From Acidobacteriota bacterium (GTDB taxonomy: Bacteria > Acidobacteriota > Terriglobia > Terriglobales > Acidobacteriaceae): a stretch of DNA of 64,000 nucleotides. The notes beneath the pieces are model-generated. The model did no database searches, was not told where the DNA came from, and worked only from the letters and a program-made list of their open reading frames with translations. The stretch covers positions 1 to 64,000 of the forward strand of contig JAJXZT010000027.1 in the NCBI GenBank assembly GCA_021779935.1, given 5' to 3'. Below, piece by piece: positions 26,394-37,808 of the stretch. The translations under genes were made by a program, and so were the position numbers. Within the stretch, counting starts at the first letter, position 1, and every line of letters starts with the position of its first letter.

Positions 26394-27650
26394 ATGACTG
26401 AACCACGACCGTCGAAAACAGCGGCCGCCAGCAACAAGGACAAGAACAAAGCCATGGTCGCTTTGCCGCAGGTCCGCGTAACCCGGCGCGGTGCGCAACG
26501 CGTCCAGGCAGGACACGTCTGGATCTACCGCTCGGACATTCAGAGCACCGGCGACGCTCCGGCCGCCGCGCTCGTCAGCGTGGTCGACGAACGAAGCCGC
26601 GTGCTGGGCAACGCGCTCTACAGTAGCGCCTCGCAGATCGCGCTCCGCATGGTGACCCGCGCCACGCCCGACGGCGTGTCGTGGACCGATCTCCTGCGCC
26701 AGCGCATCGCACAGGCCGTCGACTTCCGCCAGCGCCACGTGAACAACACCGACGCCTATCGCGTCGTCTTCAGCGAAGCCGATTCCGCCCCGGGCCTGAT
26801 CGTCGATCGCTACAACGATCTGCTCTCGTTTCAAGTGTTGACGCAGGCCATGGACCCGGAGCCTGTCCGCGAAGCGATGATCGCCGAGCTGGCCGAGCGA
26901 CTCGATCCCGTCAGCATTCTCGAACGCGTCGAGCCGCGCATCCGGACCTTGGAAGAACTTCCCGAGCGCAGCGATGGCGTGGCCTACACCCGTGCGGGCT
27001 CCGAGCCAAAGACCTCGACCATCTTCACCATGAACGGCGTGCGCTTCCACTACGACGCCGAGGCCGGGCAAAAGACTGGAGCGTTCCTCGACCAGCGCGA
27101 GAATTACGCCGCAGCGGCACGCTACGCGCACGGACGCGCCCTTGACGTCTTTACTTACCAGGGTGGCTTCGCCCTGCATCTCAATCCCGTCTGCGAGCAG
27201 GTCGCTGCCGTCGATGCCTCGCGCCCAGCGCTCGAAGTGGCCGACCGCAACGCCGCGCTCAACGGTGGACGCGAGATCGAGTGGGTCGAGGCCAATGCCT
27301 TCGACCTCTTGCGCGACTACTCGGATGCCGCCTCGCGTTACGACACCATCGTCCTCGACCCGCCGGCCTTCGCCAAAACGAAGCGCGTGCTCGAAGGCGC
27401 CGTACGCGGCTACAAGGAACTGAACCTGCGCGCGCTGAAGATGCTGAAGCCGGGCGGAATCCTCGTCACCTGCTCGTGCTCCTTCCACGTCAGCGAGAGC
27501 GAGTTTCTCGAAATGCTCTCCTCGGCCGCGGCCGACGCGCATCGCCGTGTGCGCATCCTGGAAAAACGCACGCAGTCCATCGACCACCCCATCCTGCTCG
27601 GAGTGCCGGAAACGTACTACCTGAAGTGCGTGATCTGCGAAGTGGGGTAA
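26394..27650 (+). CDS. Class I SAM-dependent 23S rRNA cytosine methyltransferase (RlmI-like)
   Basis: A 418-residue protein with an N-terminal PUA domain (about 25-110, GHVWIYRSDI), an EEHD-like middle domain (FSEADSAPGLIVDRYND) and a C-terminal Rossmann domain. ALDVFTYQGGFALHL is the SAM motif. The catalytic region DPPAFAK and the CSCSFHV segment match RlmI/YwbD. RlmI makes m5C1962 in E. coli 23S rRNA; here the position is inferred. It begins with a hydrophilic 25-residue stretch. The ATG at 26394 is the only one that keeps the PUA domain intact without running into the TPR gene. Confidence 0.88.
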   Translation: MTEPRPSKTAAASNKDKNKAMVALPQVRVTRRGAQRVQAGHVWIYRSDIQSTGDAPAAALVSVVDERSRVLGNALYSSASQIALRMVTRATPDGVSWTDLLRQRIAQAVDFRQRHVNNTDAYRVVFSEADSAPGLIVDRYNDLLSFQVLTQAMDPEPVREAMIAELAERLDPVSILERVEPRIRTLEELPERSDGVAYTRAGSEPKTSTIFTMNGVRFHYDAEAGQKTGAFLDQRENYAAAARYAHGRALDVFTYQGGFALHLNPVCEQVAAVDASRPALEVADRNAALNGGREIEWVEANAFDLLRDYSDAASRYDTIVLDPPAFAKTKRVLEGAVRGYKELNLRALKMLKPGGILVTCSCSFHVSESEFLEMLSSAAADAHRRVRILEKRTQSIDHPILLGVPETYYLKCVICEVG

Positions 27651-27966
27651 CAGAGCAATATTGCGGCGGATGGAATCATCTCTGTGCATTCCTTCCTCCA
27701 CCAAGCCCTGTTCCAAGACATCCTTTACAGCCTAAAGTCACTTGGAGCCGCCCCAACGCTTCTTCTTGGGATACTCACAGAAGAGAGAAAATTTCTCTAT
27801 CTAACTGAATATAAGAAAGTTACAAACATGGAATCATAGAAGTAAAACTGCGATTCATACTTGACAATATAACACTCATATTTTATGCTTCTATCGTGAT
27901 GAGATAAGCATCAAACTTGGCGAGCATCCACAGCTCGCTATGAATTCAGATTTTGGAGGAATTACC
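27651..27966. other. A+T-rich region upstream of hsp20
   Basis: About 315 bases with no credible gene. The first half has no signal I recognise. The second half is distinctly A+T-rich and contains the hsp20 promoter, a 6-bp hairpin GCGAGC/GCTCGC (27920-27938) in the leader, and the hsp20 ribosome-binding site GGAGG. Confidence 0.7.
27860..27889 (+). promoter_or_regulatory. hsp20 promoter overlapping a HAIR-like site
   Basis: TTGACA (27861-27866) and TATGCT (27884-27889) are separated by 17 bases, a good sigma-70 promoter. Overlapping it is CTTGACA-N7-ACTCATA (27860-27880). Each half matches 5 of 7 positions of the HspR-binding HAIR consensus CTTGAGT-N7-ACTCAAG. The promoter is well supported; the HspR site is a suggestion. 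Confidence 0.6.
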
Positions 27967-28449
27967 ATGACAGTGTTAACCCGTTGGGAACCTTTCCGTG
28001 AGCTTGCAACCTTGCAGGAGCGCATGAACCGTTTGCTCTCTGAGCAGGCGGCTGGCTTCGGCAACGAAGAGACACTGACGGCTGGTTCGTTTGTTCCGCC
28101 GGTCGATGTATATGAAGACGAGCACTCCATCCAGTTGAAGATGGAGGTTCCGGGGATCGAAGAGAAGGACATCGACGTGCGCCTGGAGAACAACCTGCTG
28201 ACCGTCCGCGGGGAACGCAAGTTTGAGAAGGAGCAGAAGGAAGAGAACTTCCACCGTATCGAGCGCCGCTATGGCAGCTTCACCCGGTCGTTCACCCTGC
28301 CGAACACGTTGAACATGGAAGACGTGAAGGCCGACTACGACAAGGGCGTGCTGACCATCAAGCTGGCGAAGAAGGCCGAAGCCAAGCCGAAACAGATCAA
28401 GGTGGAAATCGGCAAGAAAGACAGAGAACTGGTGGGAGCCGCAAAGTAA
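27967..28449 (+). CDS. Hsp20/alpha-crystallin family small heat-shock protein
   Basis: A 160-residue holdase chaperone. The alpha-crystallin domain runs about 45-145 (FVPPVDVYEDEHSIQLKMEVPGI, then RIERRYGSFTRSFTLP and YDKGVLTIKLAK). The C-terminal IxI-like tail is represented by IKVEI. GGAGG is 7 bases before the ATG, and AATTC/GAATT around it could form a weak hairpin. clpB follows after 114 bases, so the holdase and the disaggregase that acts on its clients are adjacent. Confidence 0.94.
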   Translation: MTVLTRWEPFRELATLQERMNRLLSEQAAGFGNEETLTAGSFVPPVDVYEDEHSIQLKMEVPGIEEKDIDVRLENNLLTVRGERKFEKEQKEENFHRIERRYGSFTRSFTLPNTLNMEDVKADYDKGVLTIKLAKKAEAKPKQIKVEIGKKDRELVGAAK

Positions 28450-28495
28450 TACGATGGCGGGCAAGCCCCGCGATCTGGCAGTTTCGATTTGTGAA

Positions 28496-28519
28496 GGGCG
28501 CGCGGCCAATGGCGCGCCC
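28496..28519 (+). other. Hairpin between hsp20 and clpB
   Basis: GGGCGCGC and GCGCGCCC form an 8-bp stem with an 8-base loop. No T-run follows, so it is not an obvious terminator. It may stabilise or partly attenuate the hsp20-clpB transcript. Confidence 0.6.
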
Positions 28520-28563
28520 AATCATTTGGGAAAAGTTTTAGAGAGCAGCAACAGGAGTGAGCG

Positions 28564-31185
<2,622 letters not shown>

Positions 31186-31200
31186 CAACGGGTCATAACA

Positions 31201-31245
31201 AAACATGCCGCGGAGCTTTCAAAACGAGGGTTCTGCGGCATGTTT
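31201..31245. terminator. Hairpin terminator between clpB and a convergent gene
   Basis: AAACATGCCGC and GCGGCATGTTT form an 11-bp stem around a 23-base loop. The loop contains the stop codon of the convergent membrane-protein gene. It can act on both strands, with only short T-runs. Confidence 0.6.
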
Positions 31246-31833
31246 GTCTTCGGGCTTTGTTGCGAACTCGGTTTTCAGCCGCCAGCCGAAATAGACAAGC
31301 AGGATGAGGCACCACGCGAGGCCAAACGGTGCAATCTGCCGAAACGGCCGCGCGGACCTGAACGCCATGACCGCTGCGTAGCCTACAATGCACGCGAAAA
31401 CAGATCCCAGCGCCGCACCTGCGATTCGCAGAATGCGGGGCAATCGCGAAAGGCTGTGGCGGAGTCTTGTGTCGATCTTTGCCCCCACCCAGAGCCAGAG
31501 AATCCCAACCCCAAGAAAGAACAAAACATCACCCGGAGTAAACCAAGCCCCTCCTCCGTCGACCTCCCACTTAAAAAGTGGACGATCACGAGGGGTAAGG
31601 GCATCTGGCAGTACCACTCCCGTAGAGAACAAAAGCACAGGAAAGTTGATGGCGTTGGAGATTCTCTGCGCAGGAGCGGGGTAGTTCTGCACGAAGTACT
31701 CTACCGTGCTTCCTCCTGTAGCGCGAACACCCTTGCGATATTGATACGGCTCATAAACATAGAGAGCCGCCGCCAATACAATCTGCAGGAGTGGCAAGAC
31801 AACTATCCATCGAATTCGTTTCAAGGCATTCAC
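31219..31833 (-). CDS. Membrane protein of unknown function
   Basis: A 204-residue protein with about four to five hydrophobic segments (near 10-28, 60-78, 100-118, 137-158 and 170-187). The last is followed by a charged tail (FATKPEDKHAAEPSF). The start is GTG. No motif identifies a family. Its 3' end overlaps the clpB terminator stem. The next minus-strand gene upstream (32349 to 31918) also encodes a small membrane protein. Confidence 0.6.
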   Translation of the reverse strand: MNALKRIRWIVVLPLLQIVLAAALYVYEPYQYRKGVRATGGSTVEYFVQNYPAPAQRISNAINFPVLLFSTGVVLPDALTPRDRPLFKWEVDGGGAWFTPGDVLFFLGVGILWLWVGAKIDTRLRHSLSRLPRILRIAGAALGSVFACIVGYAAVMAFRSARPFRQIAPFGLAWCLILLVYFGWRLKTEFATKPEDKHAAEPSF

Positions 31834-31917
31834 CGTTTATCCCGATCCGGCGACTTCACGTCTGACGTAGATGATTGCTCTTGGCGACTGCTCAAGGTCT
31901 CCGCAAATATACGCTCC

Positions 31918-32349
31918 TCACCCAAACTCTTCCCTTACCGGCTCCTGCATCAGATACCAGATAGCCGCGATGCGGATGATGATCTCCAGTCCGTTGCGCG
32001 CGATGTCGAGGTAGCGAAAGTCGGCGACGGCCATGGAGATGTCCGGCACGGTCTGGAGGAATCCGAAGGCCAGCACCGCCAGCGAGAGCCAGCGCGCCCA
32101 GTTATAGAGTTTCCATAGCCCCCAGGCGCAGACGAAATGAATCGCTGCGTAGATCAAGAAGAGTACAGGCCCCATGACGTAGAGGTCTCCGCCGATGAGG
32201 AACGATCCAAAGTTCAGCGGGACGGCCTGTGCGTATATCAGTCCCGCGACGCCCAGCGCAAGCACTGCCGCGACGCAGAACAGCGCGGCGATAGCGGTCA
32301 CGCCCGTGGGCCGTTCGCGAACTCTCGTCTCTTCTTGCAGCAGCGACAC
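31918..32349 (-). CDS. Small membrane protein of unknown function
   Basis: A 143-residue protein with four predicted membrane helices (GVTAIAALFCVAAVLALGVA, then VMGPVLFLIYAAIHFVCAWG, WLSLAVLAFGFLQTV and a C-terminal IIRIAAIWYLM). The charged start MSLLQEETRVRERP is typical of acidobacterial four-helix proteins of unknown role. I chose the GTG at 32349, with AAAGGA upstream, over an ATG at 32406 with no ribosome-binding site. Confidence 0.65.
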   Translation of the reverse strand: MSLLQEETRVRERPTGVTAIAALFCVAAVLALGVAGLIYAQAVPLNFGSFLIGGDLYVMGPVLFLIYAAIHFVCAWGLWKLYNWARWLSLAVLAFGFLQTVPDISMAVADFRYLDIARNGLEIIIRIAAIWYLMQEPVREEFG

Positions 32350-32518
32350 GCGCAGTCCTTTCGGCCGACATTGTCGCAGATGGAAGGACAACGGCCAACG
32401 GAACATGCGCGCCGGGGAGTTTTGAGATAGGAATCCATGCTAGGGGGAACCGCCCAGGGGACTGGACTTGGCCCCCGCATTTGCCTATCGTGCCCTGTGG
32501 TAGGGGAGCGGAGGTTGT

Positions 32519-33940
32519 ATGCGTAGCCGAATCATATTCCTCATACTGGCAGTTGTTGGACTGGGCCTGATCATAGGAACGTTGGCGTGCAGTGGCGGCT
32601 CGGGAGGTCCCGGGCCAACGTTCAACACCGGTGGCGGTTCCTATGTAAGCGTCTCCATGAGCGATCCGCCGACGTGCGCCGGACCTGCCGGACCTTACGG
32701 GCACGTCTACGTCACCATCAGCGACGTGCAGATCAACACCAGCGCGACTGCTGGTCCCACCGATGCCGGATGGGTCGACCTGACGCCTTCGCTGAAGAGC
32801 GCTCCGCAACAGGTAGACCTGCTGGGAACGCCGAACAACAGCTGCTTCCTCGCGCAACTCTCCGGCGCGCAACAGGTGGCCACCGGAACCTATCAGCAGG
32901 TGCGTGTCTACCTCGCGGCCAACAACATTTCCCTCGCCAACAACAAATGTTTCACGGGAAATAACTGCGTGCAGACCAGCGATGGCGCCTTCCATGCGCT
33001 CGATCTGTCGAGCGAAATTACCTCCGGCATCAAGATTCCCGCCGCGCAGATGGCCGGTGGTGGATTCACTCTCGCCGCAGGCCAGACAAAGAATCTCAAC
33101 CTCGATTTCGATGCCTGCGCCTCCCTGGTCGCGGAAACCAGTGGATCGTTCCGCCTGAAGCCGGTGATGCACGCCGGAGAAGTCAGCGCGACCGCAAGTT
33201 CGATCAGCGGCCGGTTGCTCGACAGCGCGACGGCTCAGCCAATAGCTGGTGGCAATGCAATCGTTGCGCTGGAACAGAAAGACGCCAATAGTATTGACCG
33301 CGTCGTCATGCAGACCACTCCCGACTCGCAGGGCAATTTCACTCTCTGCCCCGTACCTGCCGGAACCTACGACGTGGTGGCAGTCGCGGTAAACGGCAGC
33401 AACACGGCTTACGCGGCGACCATCACTCTTGCCGTCCAACCGGGAACGGCGCTGGGATCGATCTCGCTGCATCCGCAGACGGGCGTGAATACTGCGTCGG
33501 CAACCATCACCGGACAAGTCACCAGCACGTCGGGTGTCGCCGTCGATGTAATGCTCTCGGCCTTGCAGCCGATCTATGTGAGCGGCGCGCCAGTCCAATT
33601 TACAATTCCGCTGGCGCAGCAGTCGTCTTCCACCGCAACGGTAACGACCGCGAGCGGAGCATCATGCGCTTCAGGCGTAAACTGCGCGCAGTACTCGCTG
33701 GCCTTGCCGGCAGCGCAGCCCTACGTGGGAACCTACGCAAGCACCGGGACGAACTATACGCAGGCCTCTGGGTCAAATTATTCCGTCGAGGGGCAGGCAT
33801 TCTCTCCCGGCACCGGCTCCACGCCCGATTGCACGCCGTCTGTCGTAACCGTGAGCACAACCCCGCTGAGCGCCCCGTTGATTGTCGTCGCCGGACAGAC
33901 TACGACGGCGGCAACCATGGCGTTCACAAGTTGTCAGTAA
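32519..33940 (+). CDS. DUF4382 domain lipoprotein
   Basis: A 473-residue lipoprotein: the signal ends GLIIGTLAC-SGG, a lipobox, followed by a Gly-rich linker. Residues about 43-200 have the DUF4382 pattern (SVSMSDPP, VYVTISDVQI, GTYQQVRVYLAANN). Later segments (ISGRLLDSATAQPIAGGNAIV) look like carboxypeptidase-regulatory or Ig-like beta domains. A Ser/Thr/Ala-rich C-terminus follows. It has GGAGG 5 bases before the ATG. DUF4382 proteins are exported and of unknown function; surface or matrix binding is only a guess. Confidence 0.82.
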   Translation: MRSRIIFLILAVVGLGLIIGTLACSGGSGGPGPTFNTGGGSYVSVSMSDPPTCAGPAGPYGHVYVTISDVQINTSATAGPTDAGWVDLTPSLKSAPQQVDLLGTPNNSCFLAQLSGAQQVATGTYQQVRVYLAANNISLANNKCFTGNNCVQTSDGAFHALDLSSEITSGIKIPAAQMAGGGFTLAAGQTKNLNLDFDACASLVAETSGSFRLKPVMHAGEVSATASSISGRLLDSATAQPIAGGNAIVALEQKDANSIDRVVMQTTPDSQGNFTLCPVPAGTYDVVAVAVNGSNTAYAATITLAVQPGTALGSISLHPQTGVNTASATITGQVTSTSGVAVDVMLSALQPIYVSGAPVQFTIPLAQQSSSTATVTTASGASCASGVNCAQYSLALPAAQPYVGTYASTGTNYTQASGSNYSVEGQAFSPGTGSTPDCTPSVVTVSTTPLSAPLIVVAGQTTTAATMAFTSCQ

Positions 33941-33966
33941 TAGAAGGCGGCTGGCAAAAGACAAAG

Positions 33967-33990
33967 GCCCACGCGAGATCGTGGGCTTTT
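33967..33990 (+). terminator. Intrinsic terminator after the DUF4382 gene
   Basis: GCCCACG and CGTGGGC pair around a 6-base loop and are followed by TTTTCT. Confidence 0.9.
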
Positions 33991-34012
33991 CTGCGTGAGA
34001 ATTCTCAGGCTG

Positions 34013-34327
34013 TTACTTGCTTTCGGATTTCGATGCCGGTGCCGCAGGCTTGGATTCCGTCTTCGACTCGGACTTCGTCTCGCTCTTGGATGAAGACGAA
34101 TCCGTGTTCGCGTTGACCGGCGAAGACGAGCCTGGGCTGGAGCTTTTTTTCGCGTAATCGGTCACATACCAGCCGGAACCCTTGAACTGCACGGCCGGAG
34201 CCGACAGCAACTGCTCAATCGTTTCCTTGCCGCAATTCGGGCACGTCGTAAGCGGCTCATCGGAAAACTTGCGGATCTTTTCAAAACGATGGCCGCAACT
34301 CTTACATTCGTACTCGTAGAGGGGCAC
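34013..34327 (-). CDS. FmdB family zinc-ribbon protein
   Basis: A 104-residue protein. The first 45 residues are the FmdB/CxxC_CXXC_SSSS regulatory zinc ribbon, with C8, C11, C29 and C32 as ligands. The rest is a low-complexity Ser/Lys/Glu-rich tail (residues 60-104). The start is GTG with AGGAG 9 bases upstream. Members are often called transcriptional regulators after FmdB of Methylophilus, but the function is not established. Confidence 0.88.
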   Translation of the reverse strand: MPLYEYECKSCGHRFEKIRKFSDEPLTTCPNCGKETIEQLLSAPAVQFKGSGWYVTDYAKKSSSPGSSSPVNANTDSSSSKSETKSESKTESKPAAPASKSESK

Positions 34328-34517
34328 TGCGTGAATCTCCTGAAAAAGGCGGGCTGCAACACCGCTACGTTAGATTCTAGGGTCGCACAGGGACAATGGT
34401 CAATTTACCGCTCCGATCGCAGCCCCACCGCCCCCGCACGGTGGTACACTGCGCGCAAAACGTGTTTTGCTTCGGGAGTAGAGTGAGAGTAGCAGAAAGA
34501 AATTTGGGAGAGACATC

Positions 34518-35366
34518 GTGGCCGGAACCAAACCTGCGCTCTACCTGGTGGCGACACCCATCGGCAACCTGGAAGACATCACGCTGCGCGCCCTGCGCAC
34601 CCTGAAGGAAGTCGACCTGATCGCCTGCGAAGATACGCGCCAGACGCAGAAACTGCTCAACCACTACGGCATCGAAAAGCGCACCATCAGCTACCACGAA
34701 CACAACGAACTGACGCGCTCCGCCGAACTCATCATGAATCTCGAACAGGGATCGTCCATCGCGCTGGTCACCGACGCCGGCATGCCGGGGATCAGCGATC
34801 CTGGCTTCCGCTTGATCTCGCTCGCCATCCGGCACAAGGTTCCCGTGGTGCCAATCCCCGGAGCGTCGGCATTTCTTTCGGCACTGGTCGCCAGCGGCCT
34901 GCCAACGGATTCATTCCGCTTCAGCGGATTCCTGCCCGTAAAGAGCGGCCAGCGAAGAAAGCTGCTGGAAAGCATCAAGGCCTCGCCTCGGACGCAGATC
35001 TTTTACGAGGCTCCGCACCGCCTCGTCGAATCCGTGGAGGACATCGTCGACGTGCTCGGCCCCGTGCGGCATGTCGTCGTCGCGCGTGAAGTCACCAAGC
35101 TCCACGAGGAATTTCTGCGCGGACAGGCCGGTGAAGTGTTAAAGGACCTGAAGGCGCGTGAAGAGATCAAGGGCGAAATCACGCTCCTCATCGGCAAGCC
35201 CGAAGACCACGGAATCCCGGTCGTCCAGCAGAAGAATGCACGGACCCGCGTGCGCGAGCTGATGAAGTCCGAACAGATCGACGAGAAGGAAGCCATGAAG
35301 CGCGTGGCCAAAGAGATGGGCGTCAGCAAGAGTGAGGTCTACCGGGAACTGCAGAAGGGGAAGTAA
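34518..35366 (+). CDS. rsmI: 16S rRNA (cytidine1402-2'-O)-methyltransferase
   Basis: A 282-residue SAM enzyme of the tetrapyrrole methylase fold that makes the 2'-O-methyl of m4Cm1402 in the P site. LYLVATPIGNLEDITLRAL is the N-terminal signature. CEDTRQTQKLL, LVTDAGMPGISDPGF and YEAPHRL are further family motifs. The C-terminal helical part (SKSEVYRELQKGK) is present. The start is GTG with GGGAGAG upstream. Confidence 0.95.
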   Translation: MAGTKPALYLVATPIGNLEDITLRALRTLKEVDLIACEDTRQTQKLLNHYGIEKRTISYHEHNELTRSAELIMNLEQGSSIALVTDAGMPGISDPGFRLISLAIRHKVPVVPIPGASAFLSALVASGLPTDSFRFSGFLPVKSGQRRKLLESIKASPRTQIFYEAPHRLVESVEDIVDVLGPVRHVVVAREVTKLHEEFLRGQAGEVLKDLKAREEIKGEITLLIGKPEDHGIPVVQQKNARTRVRELMKSEQIDEKEAMKRVAKEMGVSKSEVYRELQKGK

Positions 35367-35446
35367 ACAATTTTGCGGTCGACAACCCGCGCGTTCCGCT
35401 AACATATTGCCTCACGATTTGTATCCCGCTAAGTTGAGGAGGGTGG

Positions 35447-36385
35447 ATGGCTGCTGCTGAGCCTGTTGAAACCAGAATCATGAAACGGATCTTCCTTGGC
35501 CCGCAAGGACTCAGGGCTGGCTATCGCGCCGTGATCTTCGTCGCGCTTGCGCTCTTTCTCGGCGGGTTGGGCTTCGGCATCGGAGGGCGGCTTACTGCCC
35601 ATCTCGGCAAGCCGGGGCAGGCCCTGCAAATGTTGACGACGGAAGCGCTGGGATTCCTCGGTGTCTTCATAGCCGCATCCATCATTGCCCTCTTCGAGCG
35701 GCGCAAAGTCCGCGTCTACGGATTGCCGTTGCGCGGAGCTTTCGGCAAACACTTCTGGCAGGGAGCTGCGTGGGGCTTCGGCATGTTGAGCGTCGTGATC
35801 GCTTGCATGGCCGCCACCCATACGTACTCCGCCGGCACCCTCGCCATCGCCGGACGCGACATCGTCAAGTACGGCGTCCTCTGGGGCCTGGCGTTTCTCG
35901 GCGTTGGATTCTTCGAGGAGTACATGTTTCGCGGCTACCTGCAATACACCCTGACTTGGGGCATGGGTTTCTGGCCGGCCGCGATTACCAGCAGCGTCCT
36001 TTTCGCTCTCGTGCACCGGGGCAACAAGGGAGAGACGTGGTTTGGCCTGTTCAGCATCCTGGTCATCGCCATCCTGCTCTGCACCGGACTGCGTCGTACC
36101 GGCACGCTATGGTGGGCCGTCGGCTGGCACATGGCGTGGGATTGGGCGCAGAGCTTCCTGTATTCGGTGCCTGATAGCGGCACGTACTCCTATGGCTGCC
36201 TGCTGAAGTCGAAGATCAGCGGCAATAAATGGCTCTCCGGCGGAACCGTTGGTCCCGAGGCAAGCATTTTTGCCGTGATCGTCGTAGCGGTCGCGATCTT
36301 GGTCGTGGCGAAGTTGTATCCCGAGGTGAAGTATCCCCAGCCGGACGAGGCGCCGTTGGTCACGCCGCAGCCCGAGGCCGTCTAG
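35447..36385 (+). CDS. CPBP family intramembrane glutamic endopeptidase
   Basis: A 312-residue multi-pass membrane protein of the Rce1/CAAX-protease-like family. The active-site motifs are EEYMFR (E157, E158), FALVHRGN (FxxxH) and HMAWDW. About eight hydrophobic helices are visible. The cytosolic C-terminus is short and acidic. Bacterial members process or sense membrane peptides; the substrate is unknown. The stop overlaps that of the convergent NTF2-like gene by 4 bases. Confidence 0.88.
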   Translation: MAAAEPVETRIMKRIFLGPQGLRAGYRAVIFVALALFLGGLGFGIGGRLTAHLGKPGQALQMLTTEALGFLGVFIAASIIALFERRKVRVYGLPLRGAFGKHFWQGAAWGFGMLSVVIACMAATHTYSAGTLAIAGRDIVKYGVLWGLAFLGVGFFEEYMFRGYLQYTLTWGMGFWPAAITSSVLFALVHRGNKGETWFGLFSILVIAILLCTGLRRTGTLWWAVGWHMAWDWAQSFLYSVPDSGTYSYGCLLKSKISGNKWLSGGTVGPEASIFAVIVVAVAILVVAKLYPEVKYPQPDEAPLVTPQPEAV

Positions 36386-36834
36386 CCCCCGGACGAGTGG
36401 TCGTGGATGATTCGCCAGCCCTCGGGAAATTTCTTGAAGATCAACGTCGTCACGCCGTGCGGCGTCTTGCCGTCGGGCATCTTCAGGAACCACTCACCAC
36501 GCACGAACGCCGCATTCGGCGCCAGCATCTCCACCCTTATGTTCGTAAAGTCGAGGTGTCCCATCGCGTGTCCATCTGACTTGTAGGCCTTGCGATAGCG
36601 CTCCAGCGTCGGCGTCCAGCCATGCGTCTCCGTGGCTCCGCTGAAAAACGTGAGCTCGGGCGAGTTCCAGTAGCCGGACATATACGCTTCCAGGTTTCCG
36701 CGATTCCACGCATCTTGCTGCTTGTTGAGCACGGTGCGGATCGCCTGCTCGGGCGTAGGTTCCGGCTTGGGCGTGGTTTGTGCGGCAGCCATGGCAACAT
36801 ATGCCAGCATCAGGACGATAAGAGTTCGTTTCAT
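36382..36834 (-). CDS. Exported NTF2/SnoaL-like protein (DUF4440-like)
   Basis: A 150-residue protein with a signal peptide (MKRTLIVLMLAYVAMAAAQ). A compact NTF2-like cone fold follows: QQDAWNRGNLEAYMSGYW, ELTFFSG, FVRGEWFL and the C-terminal GWRIIHDHSS typical of the family. Such proteins bind small ligands or are catalytically unassigned. Two ATGs lie 6 bases apart; GAGGGA is ideally spaced for the second (36834). Confidence 0.82.
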   Translation of the reverse strand: MKRTLIVLMLAYVAMAAAQTTPKPEPTPEQAIRTVLNKQQDAWNRGNLEAYMSGYWNSPELTFFSGATETHGWTPTLERYRKAYKSDGHAMGHLDFTNIRVEMLAPNAAFVRGEWFLKMPDGKTPHGVTTLIFKKFPEGWRIIHDHSSGG

Positions 36835-37121
36835 CTGCATTCCCTCGGACGAAGCAAGGTAACGGTTGCTGGCTGGAAGTAGCAAGCAAAACTCTGAGTC
36901 GGGACCGGTGGGATGAAACGCAATTCCTAAAGTAAATATAGAGCAACCGCTCAGGATATAATTCTGCCTGTTCCCTGCGAAATCATGCTGTTCAGAGGCG
37001 GCTGATTGCCGTCCTGTACGGTGCTCCCGTAGGGTGCCAGCAACGCAGCCTTGCGACCAGACGATGGCCCAAAGGGTGAGCGAGGCGTCGTGGCCCAAAT
37101 TTCCTGAGAGAGAAGAAACCC
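36835..37121. other. Divergent region upstream of the CADD-like gene
   Basis: About 290 bases with no gene. A perfect TATAAT at 36957-36962 points towards the CADD-like gene. The best -35 at the right distance (TAAATA) is poor, and the transcript leader would be about 150 bases. Nothing else is recognised. Confidence 0.4.
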
Positions 37122-37802
37122 ATGGAGTTGAGCAAGTTTCAGGCGGAATTAGATGGGCGCATTGCGCGCTTCGATCTGTTATGCCACCCCTTTTACCAGG
37201 CGTGGAGCGAGGGCAAGCTGACGCGCGAGGATCTGCGCGAATACGCTGCCGACTACTATCACCACGTCGCGGCCTTTCCTACCTACTTGAGCGCCCTCCA
37301 TTCGCGCCTTGAAGACGGCGAACTGCGCCGGGCCGTATTGCGCAATCTGGCGGACGAAGAAGTCGAAGGCCGCGCACATTCGGATATGTGGATGGATTTC
37401 GCCGAGGGCATGGGGGCTTCCGCCGACGCCGTGCGCGGACGCGATCCGCTGCCGGCCGTGCAGTGCGTGATCGAGAACTTCCACCGCGTCGCGCGCGAGG
37501 GCTCGCGTGCCGAGGCGCTGGCGACGTTCTACGCCTATGAATCGCAGGTGCCGCGCGTAGCCGCGGAAAAGGCGCGTGGATTGATGGAGCGTTACGGCGC
37601 GGACAGCAAGACCTGCGGCTATTTCACGTTGCACCAGTATGCCGATGTCGCGCACTCCGGTGTGTGGCGCGAGGAGTTGCAGCGCGAGCTGGCAAAGAAT
37701 CCGGCAGAGACAGAAGCCGCTTTGGAAGCCGGAGCGCGCGCGGCCCGCTGGCTCTGGCAGGTGCTGGATGGCATGGAATCCCGCCGCTTGGCCACCGTCT
37801 AA
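37122..37802 (+). CDS. CADD-type diiron oxygenase for p-aminobenzoate synthesis
   Basis: A 226-residue haem-oxygenase-fold (TenA/PqqC-like) protein closely resembling Chlamydia CADD (CT610). CADD makes p-aminobenzoate from its own tyrosine. Iron ligands align as E79, H86, E140, H171, D175 and H178 (HQYADVAH). The sacrificial tyrosine corresponds to Y25 in HPFYQAW. The match to the Chlamydia sequence is remembered. This would feed folate synthesis with FolK and FolC, bypassing pabABC. The ATG has GAGAGAGAAG upstream. Confidence 0.85.
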   Translation: MELSKFQAELDGRIARFDLLCHPFYQAWSEGKLTREDLREYAADYYHHVAAFPTYLSALHSRLEDGELRRAVLRNLADEEVEGRAHSDMWMDFAEGMGASADAVRGRDPLPAVQCVIENFHRVAREGSRAEALATFYAYESQVPRVAAEKARGLMERYGADSKTCGYFTLHQYADVAHSGVWREELQRELAKNPAETEAALEAGARAARWLWQVLDGMESRRLATV

Positions 37803-37808
37803 AAAGAA

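Noticed and set aside
26373-27716. A 447-codon minus-strand open frame opposite the RlmI-like gene.
   Set aside because: An antisense shadow caused by high G+C at third positions. The plus-strand product has clear PUA and SAM domains.
32102-33598. A 498-codon minus-strand open frame opposite the DUF4382 lipoprotein gene.
   Set aside because: It overlaps a gene with a clear lipobox, promoter-proximal GGAGG and terminator. The antisense product has no signal or motif.
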